Assembly (NCBI GenBank): GCA_945939115.1
Contig: CAMEVC010000010.1
Location: 1-64,000, forward strand
Length of the DNA stretch: 64,000 nt
Reading direction: 5' to 3'
Origin: an uncultured Eubacterium sp.
GTDB taxonomy: Bacteria > Bacillota > Clostridia > Lachnospirales > Lachnospiraceae
The notes beneath the pieces were generated by a model, which saw nothing but the letters and a program-made list of their open reading frames with translations, was not told where the DNA came from and did no database searches. Position numbers and translations under genes: made by a program. Position 1 is the first letter of the stretch. Each line of letters opens with the position of its first letter. Shown one piece after another: positions 8,629 to 17,433 of the stretch.

Positions 8629-9345
8629 ATGGTTTTTAAACAGAAATATAGGATTGGTCTGGAAGACTGCGGAAGAGAGAATAAGGCCACGAATAAGGCT
8701 TTACTGGCAATTTTGGAGGATGTTGCCGGATTTCATTCTGCCACGGTAGGATTGGGACTTAATGAAATAGAAGAAAATATGTGCGCATGGGTTGTACTCA
8801 ACTGGCAGATGCAGGTAATCAGGAGACCAGTCTATAATGAGGAGCTTGATGTATTTACCTGGTCAAGCACTGCAGATAAGCTCTTTGCTGAGCGAGAATA
8901 TGAAATAAAAGACGAAAAAGGGAATATTCTGTTGCTCGGAACATCCAGATGGATATATATGGACTTGGTGAGGCGCAGACCCTTAAGAATAACCTCTGAA
9001 TTGATGGATAGATACAAGTCAGAACCGGACAGACACGTTTTTTCAGAGAAAATGGAGAAAAATGTAGTGCCAGATACTGAATATCAGGAAATTCCTTACA
9101 GAATAATGAGGAGAGATCTTGATAATCTTGGACATATGCATAATATCAGTTATCTGGAGGCAGCGTATGATATTATGCCAGAGGAGTATTATAATGGACC
9201 TGTTTTTAACTATGTTAATATCGAATACAGGAAGGAATTGCTGAAAGGTGACGATGTTAAGGCACATTTTTACAAAACAGATAGAGGGTGTATAATAACA
9301 TTAAATACGGATAAGATAAATGCGGTAATTACCCTGAAAGAGTGA
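8629..9345 (+). CDS. Acyl-ACP thioesterase (Fat family)
   Basis: A 238-residue double-hotdog protein matching bacterial acyl-ACP thioesterases. The first hotdog includes KALLAILEDVAGFHS at about 24-38; the second contains DLDNLGHMHNISYLE (about 161-175), whose NxHxxN-type arrangement is the conserved catalytic motif. These enzymes release free fatty acids from acyl carrier protein. The next gene starts about 50 bases downstream in the same direction, so they may be cotranscribed. Length is near the family norm. With the lipid cluster at 20-26 kb this is one of several fatty-acyl handling genes on the replicon. Confidence 0.88.
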   Translation: MVFKQKYRIGLEDCGRENKATNKALLAILEDVAGFHSATVGLGLNEIEENMCAWVVLNWQMQVIRRPVYNEELDVFTWSSTADKLFAEREYEIKDEKGNILLLGTSRWIYMDLVRRRPLRITSELMDRYKSEPDRHVFSEKMEKNVVPDTEYQEIPYRIMRRDLDNLGHMHNISYLEAAYDIMPEEYYNGPVFNYVNIEYRKELLKGDDVKAHFYKTDRGCIITLNTDKINAVITLKE

Positions 9346-9395
9346 TTCTGCTTAATGTTAATAGCAGTTTTGAAATTATAGGAGGAATTATAGTT

Positions 9396-9722
9396 ATGAC
9401 TTTGATTAACAAAGAAAAGTTCTTAAATGGAGTTGGGAAAGCAGTTGATGTTACGAATAAGGCGGCTGACAAGGTCGAGACATTTGTTAAGGAAAAGGAA
9501 ATTGACAAGAAGGCTGTTGAAATGGCTAAGGCTGCCGAAAAGGGCATAAAAAGGGTTGGAAACAAGGTTGGTGAAGTGGCAGGAGAAGTCGTTGCAGGCT
9601 ACAAAAGCAAGACTTCCGGTGCATCTAATGCAACGTCAAACAACTCAGACACAGCGTCAAGTACTACGGGTGAGCCACAGAAGGCTTCCGGGGAACAATC
9701 TGATTCATCATCAGGCAATTAA
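9396..9722 (+). CDS. Small amphipathic-helix protein with Ser/Thr-rich tail, unknown
   Basis: A 108-residue protein I do not recognise. Residues 1-70 are Ala/Lys/Glu/Val-rich with heptad-like spacing (VDVTNKAADKVETFV, VEMAKAAEKGIKRVG), typical of amphipathic helices that lie on membranes or in stress proteins. The last about 35 residues are disordered and rich in Ser, Thr, Asn and Gly. No signal peptide or transmembrane segment. The ATG at 9396 is preferred to earlier codons because GGAGGA precedes it. It follows the acyl-ACP thioesterase closely and may share its transcript. Confidence 0.6.
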   Translation: MTLINKEKFLNGVGKAVDVTNKAADKVETFVKEKEIDKKAVEMAKAAEKGIKRVGNKVGEVAGEVVAGYKSKTSGASNATSNNSDTASSTTGEPQKASGEQSDSSSGN

Positions 9723-9812
9723 CTGGTTTTGATATCATTTTTTATGCTTTTATCGGAAGATAAATCAGAACTAATAAACAATTCGAAAAATAATAATTCG
9801 AAAGGATAAGTG

Positions 9813-11153
9813 ATGCAAAGCGATTTTTCACAGGGGAAGGTCTGGAAGAATGTTATTAACCAGGCAGTTCCGTTGATGGCAGCCCAGCTTATACAGATTA
9901 TGTATAACGTTGTGGACAGGATATATATTGGTCATCTTCCAGTTATCGGAAGTGATGCCCTGACTGGGATAGGGCTGGTATTTCCTATAACAACACTTAT
10001 TGCAGCATTTACGAATCTGTTCTCAACTGGTGCTGTTCCGCTGTTTTCTATGGCAAGAGGCGCTAAAGAGGAGGAAAGGGCTGAGAAAATATTAGGACAT
10101 ACTGTCACATTGCTTACAATCGCATCAATAGCGCTTATTGCTTTATGTTACATTTTCAAAAAGCCTGTATTGTACCTGTTCGGGGCAAGTGATGAGACAT
10201 ATGTATATGCCGACCGGTATCTTAAAATATATCTTATGGGAACAGTATTTTCGATGCTTTCTACGGGACTTAACGGATTCATCAATGCACAGGGTTATCC
10301 AAGGAAGGGTATGCTCACAGTTATGCTGGGAGCAATAATTAATCTTATTCTTGACCCGGTATTTATATATGGATTCAAGATGGGGGTATACGGCGCAGCT
10401 ATTGCGACTGTCATAAGTCAGGCAGTTTCGTTTGCGTGGGTTGTAAGCTTTTTACTTGGCAGAAAGAATATGTACCGGATAAGGAGTTGTGACCTGAAAC
10501 TGGATGCAAAGCTGGTAGGTTCAATCACATCGCTGGGAGTTTCCGGATTTGTTATGCAGGGAACAAACTGTCTGGTACAGATTGTCTGCAATAAAATGCT
10601 GTACATGTACGGCGGAGATATGTATGTCGGGATAATGACAGTCATTAATTCCGTGAGAGAGGTGCTTTCAGTTCCCGGAAGTACGCTTGGAAGCGGCGCA
10701 CAGCCTGTACTTGGATACAATTATGGAGCAAGGGAATATGAAAGGGTAAGAAAAGCAATAAGATTCACGGCAGCAATTGCATTTACTTATATGCTTATCG
10801 CATGGATTGCTGTTTTGCTGTTTCCGAGGGAGATTTTATCTATATTCACAACAGATGCAGATATGATTGATGCCGGAGAACATGCGCTGAAGCTGTATTT
10901 CTTTGGATTCTTCTTTATGGCCTTCCAGTTTACGGGGCAGTCGACATTTACTGCCTTAGGGTGTGCCAAGAGGGCGGTTTTCTTCTCTATTTTCAGGAAG
11001 GTAATAATTGTTCTTCCCCTCACAATTATTCTGCCGCTTGCCGGACTCGGTGTTAACGGCGTATTTATCGCAGAACCCATATCTAATGCAATTGGCGGAC
11101 TGGCAAGTTTCACAGCCATGTATTTTACACTTTACAAAAAACTTCCGAAATAG
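9813..11153 (+). CDS. MATE-family multidrug/cation efflux transporter
   Basis: A 446-residue membrane protein with about twelve hydrophobic segments in two homologous halves, as in MATE (MatE/NorM/DinF) exporters. Typical landmarks are PLMAAQLIQIMYNVVDRIYIG near the N-terminus and the Q/G-rich GYNYGA loop in the second half. Family members export organic cations or drugs using Na+ or H+ gradients; the substrate is unknown. ATG 9813 follows AAAGGA by six bases; the GTG immediately upstream is less likely. A terminator follows at 11175. Confidence 0.92.
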   Translation: MQSDFSQGKVWKNVINQAVPLMAAQLIQIMYNVVDRIYIGHLPVIGSDALTGIGLVFPITTLIAAFTNLFSTGAVPLFSMARGAKEEERAEKILGHTVTLLTIASIALIALCYIFKKPVLYLFGASDETYVYADRYLKIYLMGTVFSMLSTGLNGFINAQGYPRKGMLTVMLGAIINLILDPVFIYGFKMGVYGAAIATVISQAVSFAWVVSFLLGRKNMYRIRSCDLKLDAKLVGSITSLGVSGFVMQGTNCLVQIVCNKMLYMYGGDMYVGIMTVINSVREVLSVPGSTLGSGAQPVLGYNYGAREYERVRKAIRFTAAIAFTYMLIAWIAVLLFPREILSIFTTDADMIDAGEHALKLYFFGFFFMAFQFTGQSTFTALGCAKRAVFFSIFRKVIIVLPLTIILPLAGLGVNGVFIAEPISNAIGGLASFTAMYFTLYKKLPK

Positions 11154-11174
11154 TATTCTTAGGATAAAGATAGC

Positions 11175-11216
11175 AAAGAAGCCATCGTTCCGAAAAGGGG
11201 CGGTGGCTCTTTTGTT
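11175..11216 (+). terminator. Rho-independent terminator after the MATE gene
   Basis: An imperfect long stem (AGCCATCG ... CGGTGGCT, extended by flanking A/T pairs) ends in CTTTTGTT, 27 bases after the MATE stop codon. Confidence 0.7.
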
Positions 11217-11261
11217 CTCTGGGCGCATCTTGGAAGGACTGAAAGAATGGAGGAAATTGTA

Positions 11262-11921
11262 GTGGATATATTTGATATAATAGGACCTGTTATGGTTGGT
11301 CCATCAAGCTCACATACAGCGGACGCTGTGAGAATAGGATATATTGCGGGAAAGCTTATGGGAGAGCCGGTGGCAGAGGCTAGGATTCTTCTATATGGTT
11401 CATTTCTGGCGACGGGCAAGGGGCATGGAACAAGAAAAGCTCTTGTAGCAGGAATTCTTGGCATGAAGCCTGACGATACGAGAATACCTGAGAGTTTTGA
11501 GATAGCAAAGAAGAATGGCATAAATGTGGAATTCGGGGAATCCACTCTTCGTGAGGCACACCCGAATACAGCACAGATTCTTCTGACATCCGTGAATGGG
11601 AATAAACTGGAGGTAGTAGGAGAATCACTTGGAGGCTCAAGAATTAACATTGCACAGATTGACGGGATATCAACTAATTTCTCAGGTGATTATCCTACAC
11701 TGGTAGTTCATAATATGGATCAGCCGGGACATGTGGCGGAAGTAACATCCATGCTTGCACATAAATCTGTAAATATCGCATCAATGCAGCTTTACAGGGC
11801 GAGCAGAGGCGGGAATTCTGTTATGGTTCTTGAATGTGACCAGGAGGTTCCGGAGGAGGGGGTTAACTGGTTAAGACATGCTGAGGGAGTTACGAAAGTA
11901 ACCTATCTTGGCATGGAGTAG
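11262..11921 (+). CDS. sdaAB: L-serine dehydratase, iron-sulfur-dependent, beta subunit
   Basis: The 219-residue product matches SdaAB: the N-terminal block DIFDIIGPVMVGPSSSHTAD (family usually has SSSHTAG), the KGHGT segment around 50, and a C-terminal ACT domain (about 145-215). With SdaAA it forms the [4Fe-4S] enzyme converting L-serine to pyruvate and ammonia. The GTG at 11262 is preferred: it gives the family-typical start and has GGAGGA seven bases upstream, whereas the ATG at 11247 overlaps that ribosome-binding site. The alpha-subunit gene, usually adjacent, is absent here; what follows is a regulatory region. The partner must be elsewhere or this copy is an orphan. Confidence 0.92.
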   Translation: MDIFDIIGPVMVGPSSSHTADAVRIGYIAGKLMGEPVAEARILLYGSFLATGKGHGTRKALVAGILGMKPDDTRIPESFEIAKKNGINVEFGESTLREAHPNTAQILLTSVNGNKLEVVGESLGGSRINIAQIDGISTNFSGDYPTLVVHNMDQPGHVAEVTSMLAHKSVNIASMQLYRASRGGNSVMVLECDQEVPEEGVNWLRHAEGVTKVTYLGME

Positions 11922-11995
11922 GTGCATGGAAACATTTTAAGAGAGCCGGGACATCTTAGCGTGAATGAGAAACAATAGGGAAAAACTAAAAAATA

Positions 11996-12065
11996 TTGAC
12001 AACTAGTGTCACAAAAATTGACACAAATCTGACAAAAAATACTGATTTTTCCATGATTTTGACAA
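11996..12065. promoter_or_regulatory. Phased TGACA repeats, possible regulator-binding array
   Basis: The unit TGACA (or its complement TGTCA) occurs near 11997, 12007, 12019, 12030 and 12060. The first four are spaced by about 10-12 bases, one helical turn, and the first two form the palindrome TGACAACTAGTGTCA. The array ends just before the promoter at 12074. It looks like an operator for an unidentified regulator. Confidence 0.4.
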
Positions 12066-12073
12066 AAAAACCG

Positions 12074-12101
12074 TTGTTTGATAAAAATTATGTGCTATAA
12101 T
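12074..12101 (+). promoter_or_regulatory. Predicted promoter of the short transcript
   Basis: TTGTTT and a perfect TATAAT with a 16-base spacer. Transcription would begin near 12108. Confidence 0.6.
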
Positions 12102-12107
12102 AAAGTC

Positions 12108-12286
12108 AATTGCAAAGGAAGTTGAATATGATTAAATTTGTTTGATTGATTATGATTGAATTTAATTGAATTTGCAAGTTAATAAACCCACAGATATAAG
12201 GATAACTCCATAATTCCTTATATTTGACTATATTTCTATCCCCTCTACTCATCCCCGGTTCCCCCAGAGCCGGGGAAGTTTTTTAT
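12108..12286 (+). ncRNA. Candidate small RNA or attenuated leader, unknown family
   Basis: A promoter and a terminator bracket about 179 bases with no substantial open reading frame. Visible structure: a perfect 9-bp hairpin (ATATAAGGA at 12194-12202 with TCCTTATAT at 12215-12223) and the strong terminator at 12253-12286. A 5-residue mini-ORF (MIKFV) with AAAGGAAG upstream starts near 12129. I recognise no riboswitch class. It could be a free small RNA or an attenuator leader for the DUF4317-DUF5662 operon, whose start lies 116 bases further on. Confidence 0.45.
12253..12286 (+). terminator. Strong rho-independent terminator
   Basis: CCCCGG ... CCGGGG stem with a short C-rich loop, then AAG and a run of six T residues. 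Confidence 0.85.
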
Positions 12287-12402
12287 ATTTGGCTACATAT
12301 GTGGCAGGGGATATGGTATAATTACGAAACAAAATGAATGAAGAAATAGAATTAAGAAATAGCATAATCCGCAGTATGCAGGATAGAGAAAAGGGGAACA
12401 GC

Positions 12403-13545
12403 ATGACAAGAAAAGAAATTAACGAGATTAAATCACAATATACCATGGAAGATTGTGGAATATTGAGGCTGTGCGGATGTTACGTGGATGGCGAGAGAAA
12501 TAAGATAACGCAGTTCAATGAGAATTTCCTTAATCTTCCGGAGGAAGAAAAACACAAGTATTTTGACATATTTAAAAAGACTCTGTCAGGTATTCCGGGT
12601 AAGAATCTTATTGATATGAAGTTCAATGTGGATGCCTATGCTGATGAGGGAGCCAGAACATTTTTAATGAACATGCGAGACAGTGGCCTTAAGGATGACA
12701 GACTTCTGGATGAATTCTATGACCGTATAATCAATAATTACAGTTATGTAGGTAATTATCTGATTCTGCTCATTAATCAGGTGTATGATATTCCGGCAGT
12801 GACTACAGATAATATTGAGATGGAGGACGCTTCGGATGAGGTGTACAGCTATATTTTATGCAGTATATGTCATGTGAATCTGTCCAAGCCGGGACTTGGA
12901 TATGATGAGGAGGATAATAATTTTCATGATAAGAAGCAGAGCCACATGGTAGATGTGCCGGATGTGGGATTTCTGTTTCCGGCATTTAACAAAAGAAGTG
13001 CAGATGAGGATATGACGCTTTTCTATACTAAGGATGTGAGCGAGTTCGAATATGGGCTTATTGACTGCCTGCTCGACTGTGCAATACCGCTTTCTGCCAA
13101 GCAGCAGAAGGAGACGTTTAACACCCTTGTTAATGAGGCGCTTGGAGAGGATGCTGATTTAGAGGTAGTAAAGAGCATTCATGAGAATCTTGAACATATT
13201 ATAGAAGATAAGAAGCAGGAGAGTCCGGCACCGGTAATGCTTGATAAGACAGAGATGAAGGAGCTACTGGAGAAGAGCGGTGTAAAGAACGATAAGCTTG
13301 AGAATTTCGAGGAACATTTTGAGATGGCTGCGGGGGAACATGGAAAGCTGGTTGCATCAAATGTTTCATCCGGCAGGAAATTTGAAGTAAAAACACCGGA
13401 TGTTGTAATTAAGATTAATTCTGATAAGACAGACATTGTCAGTACACAGGTAATTGATGGCAGACAGTGTCTGGTTATCCAGATTGATGAAAGGCTTGAG
13501 GTTAACGGAATTATTATTAATCCGGAAACAGGAGAAGTGATATGA
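12403..13545 (+). CDS. DUF4317 family protein
   Basis: A 380-residue cytoplasmic protein matching the DUF4317 family, recognised by the N-terminal block MTRKEINEIK followed by LRLCGCYVDGE. Function is unknown; it is widespread in Lachnospiraceae and relatives. No transmembrane segment. The C-terminal part (about 275-380) holds a predicted helical stretch and a beta-rich domain ending VNGIIINPETGEVI. ATG 12403 is chosen because AAAGGGGA precedes it and it gives the family-typical N-terminus; an in-frame ATG at 12334 has no ribosome-binding site. Its stop overlaps the start of the DUF5662 gene by four bases, so the two are translationally coupled. Confidence 0.85.
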   Translation: MTRKEINEIKSQYTMEDCGILRLCGCYVDGERNKITQFNENFLNLPEEEKHKYFDIFKKTLSGIPGKNLIDMKFNVDAYADEGARTFLMNMRDSGLKDDRLLDEFYDRIINNYSYVGNYLILLINQVYDIPAVTTDNIEMEDASDEVYSYILCSICHVNLSKPGLGYDEEDNNFHDKKQSHMVDVPDVGFLFPAFNKRSADEDMTLFYTKDVSEFEYGLIDCLLDCAIPLSAKQQKETFNTLVNEALGEDADLEVVKSIHENLEHIIEDKKQESPAPVMLDKTEMKELLEKSGVKNDKLENFEEHFEMAAGEHGKLVASNVSSGRKFEVKTPDVVIKINSDKTDIVSTQVIDGRQCLVIQIDERLEVNGIIINPETGEVI

Positions 13546-14096
13546 CTCTTGGAAAGTTTGTACATAACTTTAACGGACATCTTCATACTATTAACTCGCA
13601 CCGCAGGCTTGTCAGAAAATACTGCTTTAAGGTGGGACTGTACAGACAGGGACTTATGCATGATCTGTCAAAGTACTCGCCATCGGAGTTCTTTCCGGGA
13701 GTTAAGTATTATCAGGATGGACACAGAAGCCCTAATAATGCCCAGCGGGAGGATAAAGGAGTTTCTGCGGCGTGGCTTCACCATAAGGGACGCAATAAGC
13801 ACCATTATGAGTACTGGATTGACTACGATGTGGATGGCTGCAAGGGGGAACTTGCGGGCATGAAGATGCCGGTAAAATATGTCGTCGAAATGTTCTGCGA
13901 CAGGGTTGCGGCAAGCAGGATATATAATAAAGAGAATTATAAGGATTCAGACCCGCTGGACTATTATCTCAAAGGGCTGGGACATTACATAATGCATGAG
14001 GAGACGGATGCCCTGCTGCACAGTTTATTACAGATGTTGGCAGATAAGGGGGAAGAGTACACATTTGCATATATTAAGAAAAATGTGATGAAATAA
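13542..14096 (+). CDS. DUF5662 family protein
   Basis: A 184-residue protein of the DUF5662 type. It carries many conserved histidines and acidic residues: HDLSKYSPSEF (about 40-50) and HHKGRNKHHYEYW (about 79-91), suggesting a metal-dependent helical-bundle (HD-like) hydrolase, although no activity is established. The ATGA overlap with the upstream DUF4317 gene argues for functional linkage. A promoter for the next gene lies 60-90 bases downstream. Confidence 0.8.
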   Translation: MTLGKFVHNFNGHLHTINSHRRLVRKYCFKVGLYRQGLMHDLSKYSPSEFFPGVKYYQDGHRSPNNAQREDKGVSAAWLHHKGRNKHHYEYWIDYDVDGCKGELAGMKMPVKYVVEMFCDRVAASRIYNKENYKDSDPLDYYLKGLGHYIMHEETDALLHSLLQMLADKGEEYTFAYIKKNVMK

Positions 14097-14155
14097 TTAT
14101 TACAGTTTTAGGACAATATATTGGTAATTTATTTATATTTTATTAATAAAAAAGG

Positions 14156-14184
14156 TTTATATATTGGTAAAAATATTGTATAAT
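14156..14184 (+). promoter_or_regulatory. Predicted promoter of the chemoreceptor gene
   Basis: TTTATA and TATAAT with a 17-base spacer. A hairpin (AACACA ... TGTGTT) follows near 14200-14219, in the untranslated leader. Confidence 0.45.
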
Positions 14185-14257
14185 ACATTAATAAATATGA
14201 ACACACAATAATGTGTTTATGTGAATAATTAGATAGGAAGAAGGAGGTCTTAATTTT

Positions 14258-16069
14258 ATGAGAAAGTCAGATGCTAAGGCCGAGAAGGTTAAGAAAGCCA
14301 AGGAAAAGAAGAAAGAGCTTGACCGTGAGATTAAGAAGAAGGCCGGAGAAATGATTGAGGCTAGAAGAAAGAGAAGAGCAGGGATTACATTCAGGCTTGT
14401 ACTGTTAGCTTTAATTCCGGCATTTTCTACAATTGGAGGGTTGCTTGCCACATCGGTTATAAATCTTCGTGAGGGACTTCAGAAAGAGGCCATGGATGGG
14501 CTTGCATTGCTGGGAAAAGCAGTATGCAGTTCATATGAAGACATGAAGGGTGATTTTGTCCAGAATGGCAATACACTCAAGAAGGGCGACACAGAACTTA
14601 CAATCAATCCGGCAACGCTGGATGTTTATGTTAAGGATTCAGAGAATGATGTTGCACTTTCATTATGTTATGGTAAGAGGAGGATGCTTACAACCCTTAC
14701 AGACAATAAGGGTGTAAGACTTACCGGTACCGATATTTCTGATGAAGTGTGGGATGTAGTTAAGACGGGGAAGACATACAGAGATACAAGTCTTAAGATT
14801 GATGGAAAGAGATATTGTGCGGTATATGTGCCGCTTAGGGATAATGGACAGGTTGTAGGATGTGTATTTGCAGGGCAGCCTACTTCAGATATGACAGCGT
14901 ACATACTTAACAAGGTTGTACATATGCTTATTGTCGGTGCAGGAATTCTGATATTTGTCGCAGTAATTGCTCTTTTCATAGCAAGAACTATTTCCGTGGC
15001 AATCAAGAAAGCCAGCGCATCTGTTACAAGAGTTGCCACAGGTGATCTTACAACAGTTGTTGACCCTGTAGTCCTTAAGAGAAAAGATGAAATCGGAGAC
15101 ATGGGAAGAGACCTTGAGACGCTTATTGGCAAGTTAGGAGAAATTGTGGGCGATCTTACACAGTCTGCCAAAGAACTGAGTGAATCAGGTAATAATATCG
15201 ATTCCATGGCATCCCAGTCAAGTATTGCTGCAGGAGAGATAAGTACAGCGGTTGAGGAGATTTCTAAGGGTGCTGTTTCTCAGGCTGAGGAGATTGAGAC
15301 AGCCACAAGCGAAGTTATCGCCATGGGTGAAGAAATCACCAAGATTGTTAATAATATTGCGGATCTTACAAGAACCTCAAGAGATATGGAGGAGGCGGAG
15401 TCAGCTTCAGAAGATACTATGGCAGAATTAAGTGATGCCGTACAGAGAACTACAGATGCCGTTGCAAGAATTTCTAAGCAGATTGAGATAACGAATGAAT
15501 CTGTTGACAAGATTGGCAATGCTGCTACTCTTATTGCCGATATTGCAAGCCAGACAAGCCTGTTATCACTCAATGCATCTATTGAGTCAGCAAGAGCAGG
15601 TGAGGCCGGAAAGGGATTTGCTGTCGTAGCATCAGAGATACAGAAGCTTTCAGCTCAGTCTGACAGCACTGCAAGCAAGATTCAGGAGATTATTACAACA
15701 CTTCAGGATGAATCAAGAGAGAGCCTGGAGGTTATGAGAAGCACAGAAGTTCTCGTAAAGGAACAGTTAGAGAAGCTTACAGCTACTAAGGAAAGATTCC
15801 GTCAGGTAGGACATGGTATTAATGTGTCAAGGCAGGGTACTGATATAATCAAGGGTAATGCAGAGATATGTGATAAGTCAAGAGTTACAGTAGTTGATGT
15901 AATATCTAATCTGTCAGCTATTTCGGAGGAGAATGCGGCATCAACTGAGGAGACAACATCTTCTATGCAGGAGCTTAATGCCACAATTAATATCCTTGCA
16001 GAGACAGCATCTAAGATTAAGGATGTATCTGACAAGCTTAATGAGGATATGAAGTATTTCGTAATATAA
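14258..16069 (+). CDS. Methyl-accepting chemotaxis protein, Cache-type sensor
   Basis: A 603-residue chemoreceptor. After a very basic cytoplasmic N-terminus (about 1-44) comes TM1 (about 45-68), an extracellular sensor of about 155 residues with single-Cache features, TM2 (about 222-246), HAMP (about 247-300) and the methyl-accepting signalling domain. The hairpin tip is recognisable at [17 protein letters not shown] (about 447-463). It relays ligand binding to CheW/CheA. The ligand is not predictable. The basic leader before TM1 is unusually long for an MCP. AAGGAGG precedes the ATG. Confidence 0.93.
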   Translation: MRKSDAKAEKVKKAKEKKKELDREIKKKAGEMIEARRKRRAGITFRLVLLALIPAFSTIGGLLATSVINLREGLQKEAMDGLALLGKAVCSSYEDMKGDFVQNGNTLKKGDTELTINPATLDVYVKDSENDVALSLCYGKRRMLTTLTDNKGVRLTGTDISDEVWDVVKTGKTYRDTSLKIDGKRYCAVYVPLRDNGQVVGCVFAGQPTSDMTAYILNKVVHMLIVGAGILIFVAVIALFIARTISVAIKKASASVTRVATGDLTTVVDPVVLKRKDEIGDMGRDLETLIGKLGEIVGDLTQSAKELSESGNNIDSMASQSSIAAGEISTAVEEISKGAVSQAEEIETATSEVIAMGEEITKIVNNIADLTRTSRDMEEAESASEDTMAELSDAVQRTTDAVARISKQIEITNESVDKIGNAATLIADIASQTSLLSLNASIESARAGEAGKGFAVVASEIQKLSAQSDSTASKIQEIITTLQDESRESLEVMRSTEVLVKEQLEKLTATKERFRQVGHGINVSRQGTDIIKGNAEICDKSRVTVVDVISNLSAISEENAASTEETTSSMQELNATINILAETASKIKDVSDKLNEDMKYFVI

Positions 16070-16089
16070 TGCTTTTATAAGGGGAAGTT

Positions 16090-17424
16090 ATGCAGCAATA
16101 TCATATTAAAAAGCATTTAACATCATTCCGTGTAATTACAATAGGATTTTCAGCAGTTATTTTACTGGGAGCATTGATTCTTATGCTCCCAGTTTCATCT
16201 GCTGAGGGTGTTTTCACACCCTTTGGTGATGCGTTGTTTACATCTACATCCGCTGTATGCGTGACGGGACTGGTTGTGCATGATACCGGAAGTTACTGGT
16301 CAACATTTGGCCAGGCAGTTATAATTACGCTGATACAGATTGGAGGATTGGGTGTAATTACAGTTGCTGTTGCATTTTCGCTGCTGTCAGGAAAGAAGGT
16401 TTCGCTGATGCAGAGGAGCATGATGCAGGAGGCGATATCAGCTCCGGTTGTTGGAGGAATAGTAAGGCTAACGGGATTTATTCTAAAGGGAACAATAATT
16501 ATTGAACTGCTTGGAACAATACTTATGATGCCTGTGTTCTGCAGGGATTTTGGTATTAAAGGCATATGGCTGTCGATGTTTCATTCAATATCGGCTTTCT
16601 GTAATGCAGGATTTGATTTAATGGGTACCACAGATGCGCAGTATGTATCTTTGACGGGATATGGCAGCAATATTTTTATTAATATTATTGTAATTCTGCT
16701 TATTGTAATTGGTGGAATTGGATTTGTGACATGGGAAGATATATGCAAGAACAAGTTCCATCTAAAAAAGTACAGGATGCAGAGTAAGCTTATTCTGTTA
16801 ACATCATTTCTTCTTATACTTATTCCTGCAATTATATTTTACTTTAATGATTTTGCAGGGGAGAGTAGAGGTAACGGAATACTGAATGCGGTGTTTCAGT
16901 CAGTGACAACAAGGACAGCGGGATTTAACACGGTAGACCTTACAACAATGAAAGGTGCATCAATAATGTTGATGATTATGCTGATGCTTGTGGGAGGCTC
17001 ACCGGGTTCTACGGCAGGTGGTATGAAGACGACAACCCTTGCTGTTCTGCTGGCCAATATGATGGCTACTTTCCGAAAAAGAAAGAATGCTAATGTATTC
17101 AACAGAAGAATTGCTAATGAAACGGTAAAGAATGCGGCTACAATTGCAATGATGTATCTTATGCTGTTTGTGACAGGAGGATTTCTCATAAGTGTATTTG
17201 AGGGACTTCCGGTTGGGGAGTGTCTGTTCGAGGCGGCATCAGCAGTGGGTACAGTTGGTCTTACTCTTGGTATTACACCACAGCTTGGGCTGGCGTCTAA
17301 GATTGTTCTCATGATACTTATGTTTATGGGAAGAATAGGAGGACTTACATTGATATATGCGGCTTTCTCCGGTTCAGGAAACACTATTGCCAAGCTTCCT
17401 GAGGAGAAGATAACAGTGGGATAG
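16090..17424 (+). CDS. ktrB: Potassium uptake channel subunit, KtrB/TrkH family
   Basis: A 444-residue membrane protein with four repeated M1-P-M2 units typical of Trk/Ktr. The first pore loop is visible as SAVCVTGL (about 53-60); others include FCNAGFDLMG (about 173-182), TRTAGFNTVD (about 274-283) and GTVGLTLG (about 389-396), each supplying the glycine of the selectivity filter. It forms the translocating channel for K+ (Na+-linked in Ktr). The regulatory subunit gene follows by ten bases, giving a two-gene operon. Confidence 0.92.
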   Translation: MQQYHIKKHLTSFRVITIGFSAVILLGALILMLPVSSAEGVFTPFGDALFTSTSAVCVTGLVVHDTGSYWSTFGQAVIITLIQIGGLGVITVAVAFSLLSGKKVSLMQRSMMQEAISAPVVGGIVRLTGFILKGTIIIELLGTILMMPVFCRDFGIKGIWLSMFHSISAFCNAGFDLMGTTDAQYVSLTGYGSNIFINIIVILLIVIGGIGFVTWEDICKNKFHLKKYRMQSKLILLTSFLLILIPAIIFYFNDFAGESRGNGILNAVFQSVTTRTAGFNTVDLTTMKGASIMLMIMLMLVGGSPGSTAGGMKTTTLAVLLANMMATFRKRKNANVFNRRIANETVKNAATIAMMYLMLFVTGGFLISVFEGLPVGECLFEAASAVGTVGLTLGITPQLGLASKIVLMILMFMGRIGGLTLIYAAFSGSGNTIAKLPEEKITVG

Positions 17425-17433
17425 GAGATTGAT

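Larger units (their letters stand above)
11922..12402. other. Gene-free region between sdaAB and the DUF4317 operon
   Basis: These 481 bases contain a TGACA array, a promoter, a structured short transcript candidate and a terminator (all annotated separately). After the terminator, an extended -10-like TGGTATAAT at 12315-12322 could start the DUF4317 operon. No terminator directly follows sdaAB. Confidence 0.6.

Noticed and set aside
12334..12402. Earlier ATG for the DUF4317 gene
   Set aside because: It has no Shine-Dalgarno, while the ATG at 12403 has one and gives the family-typical start.
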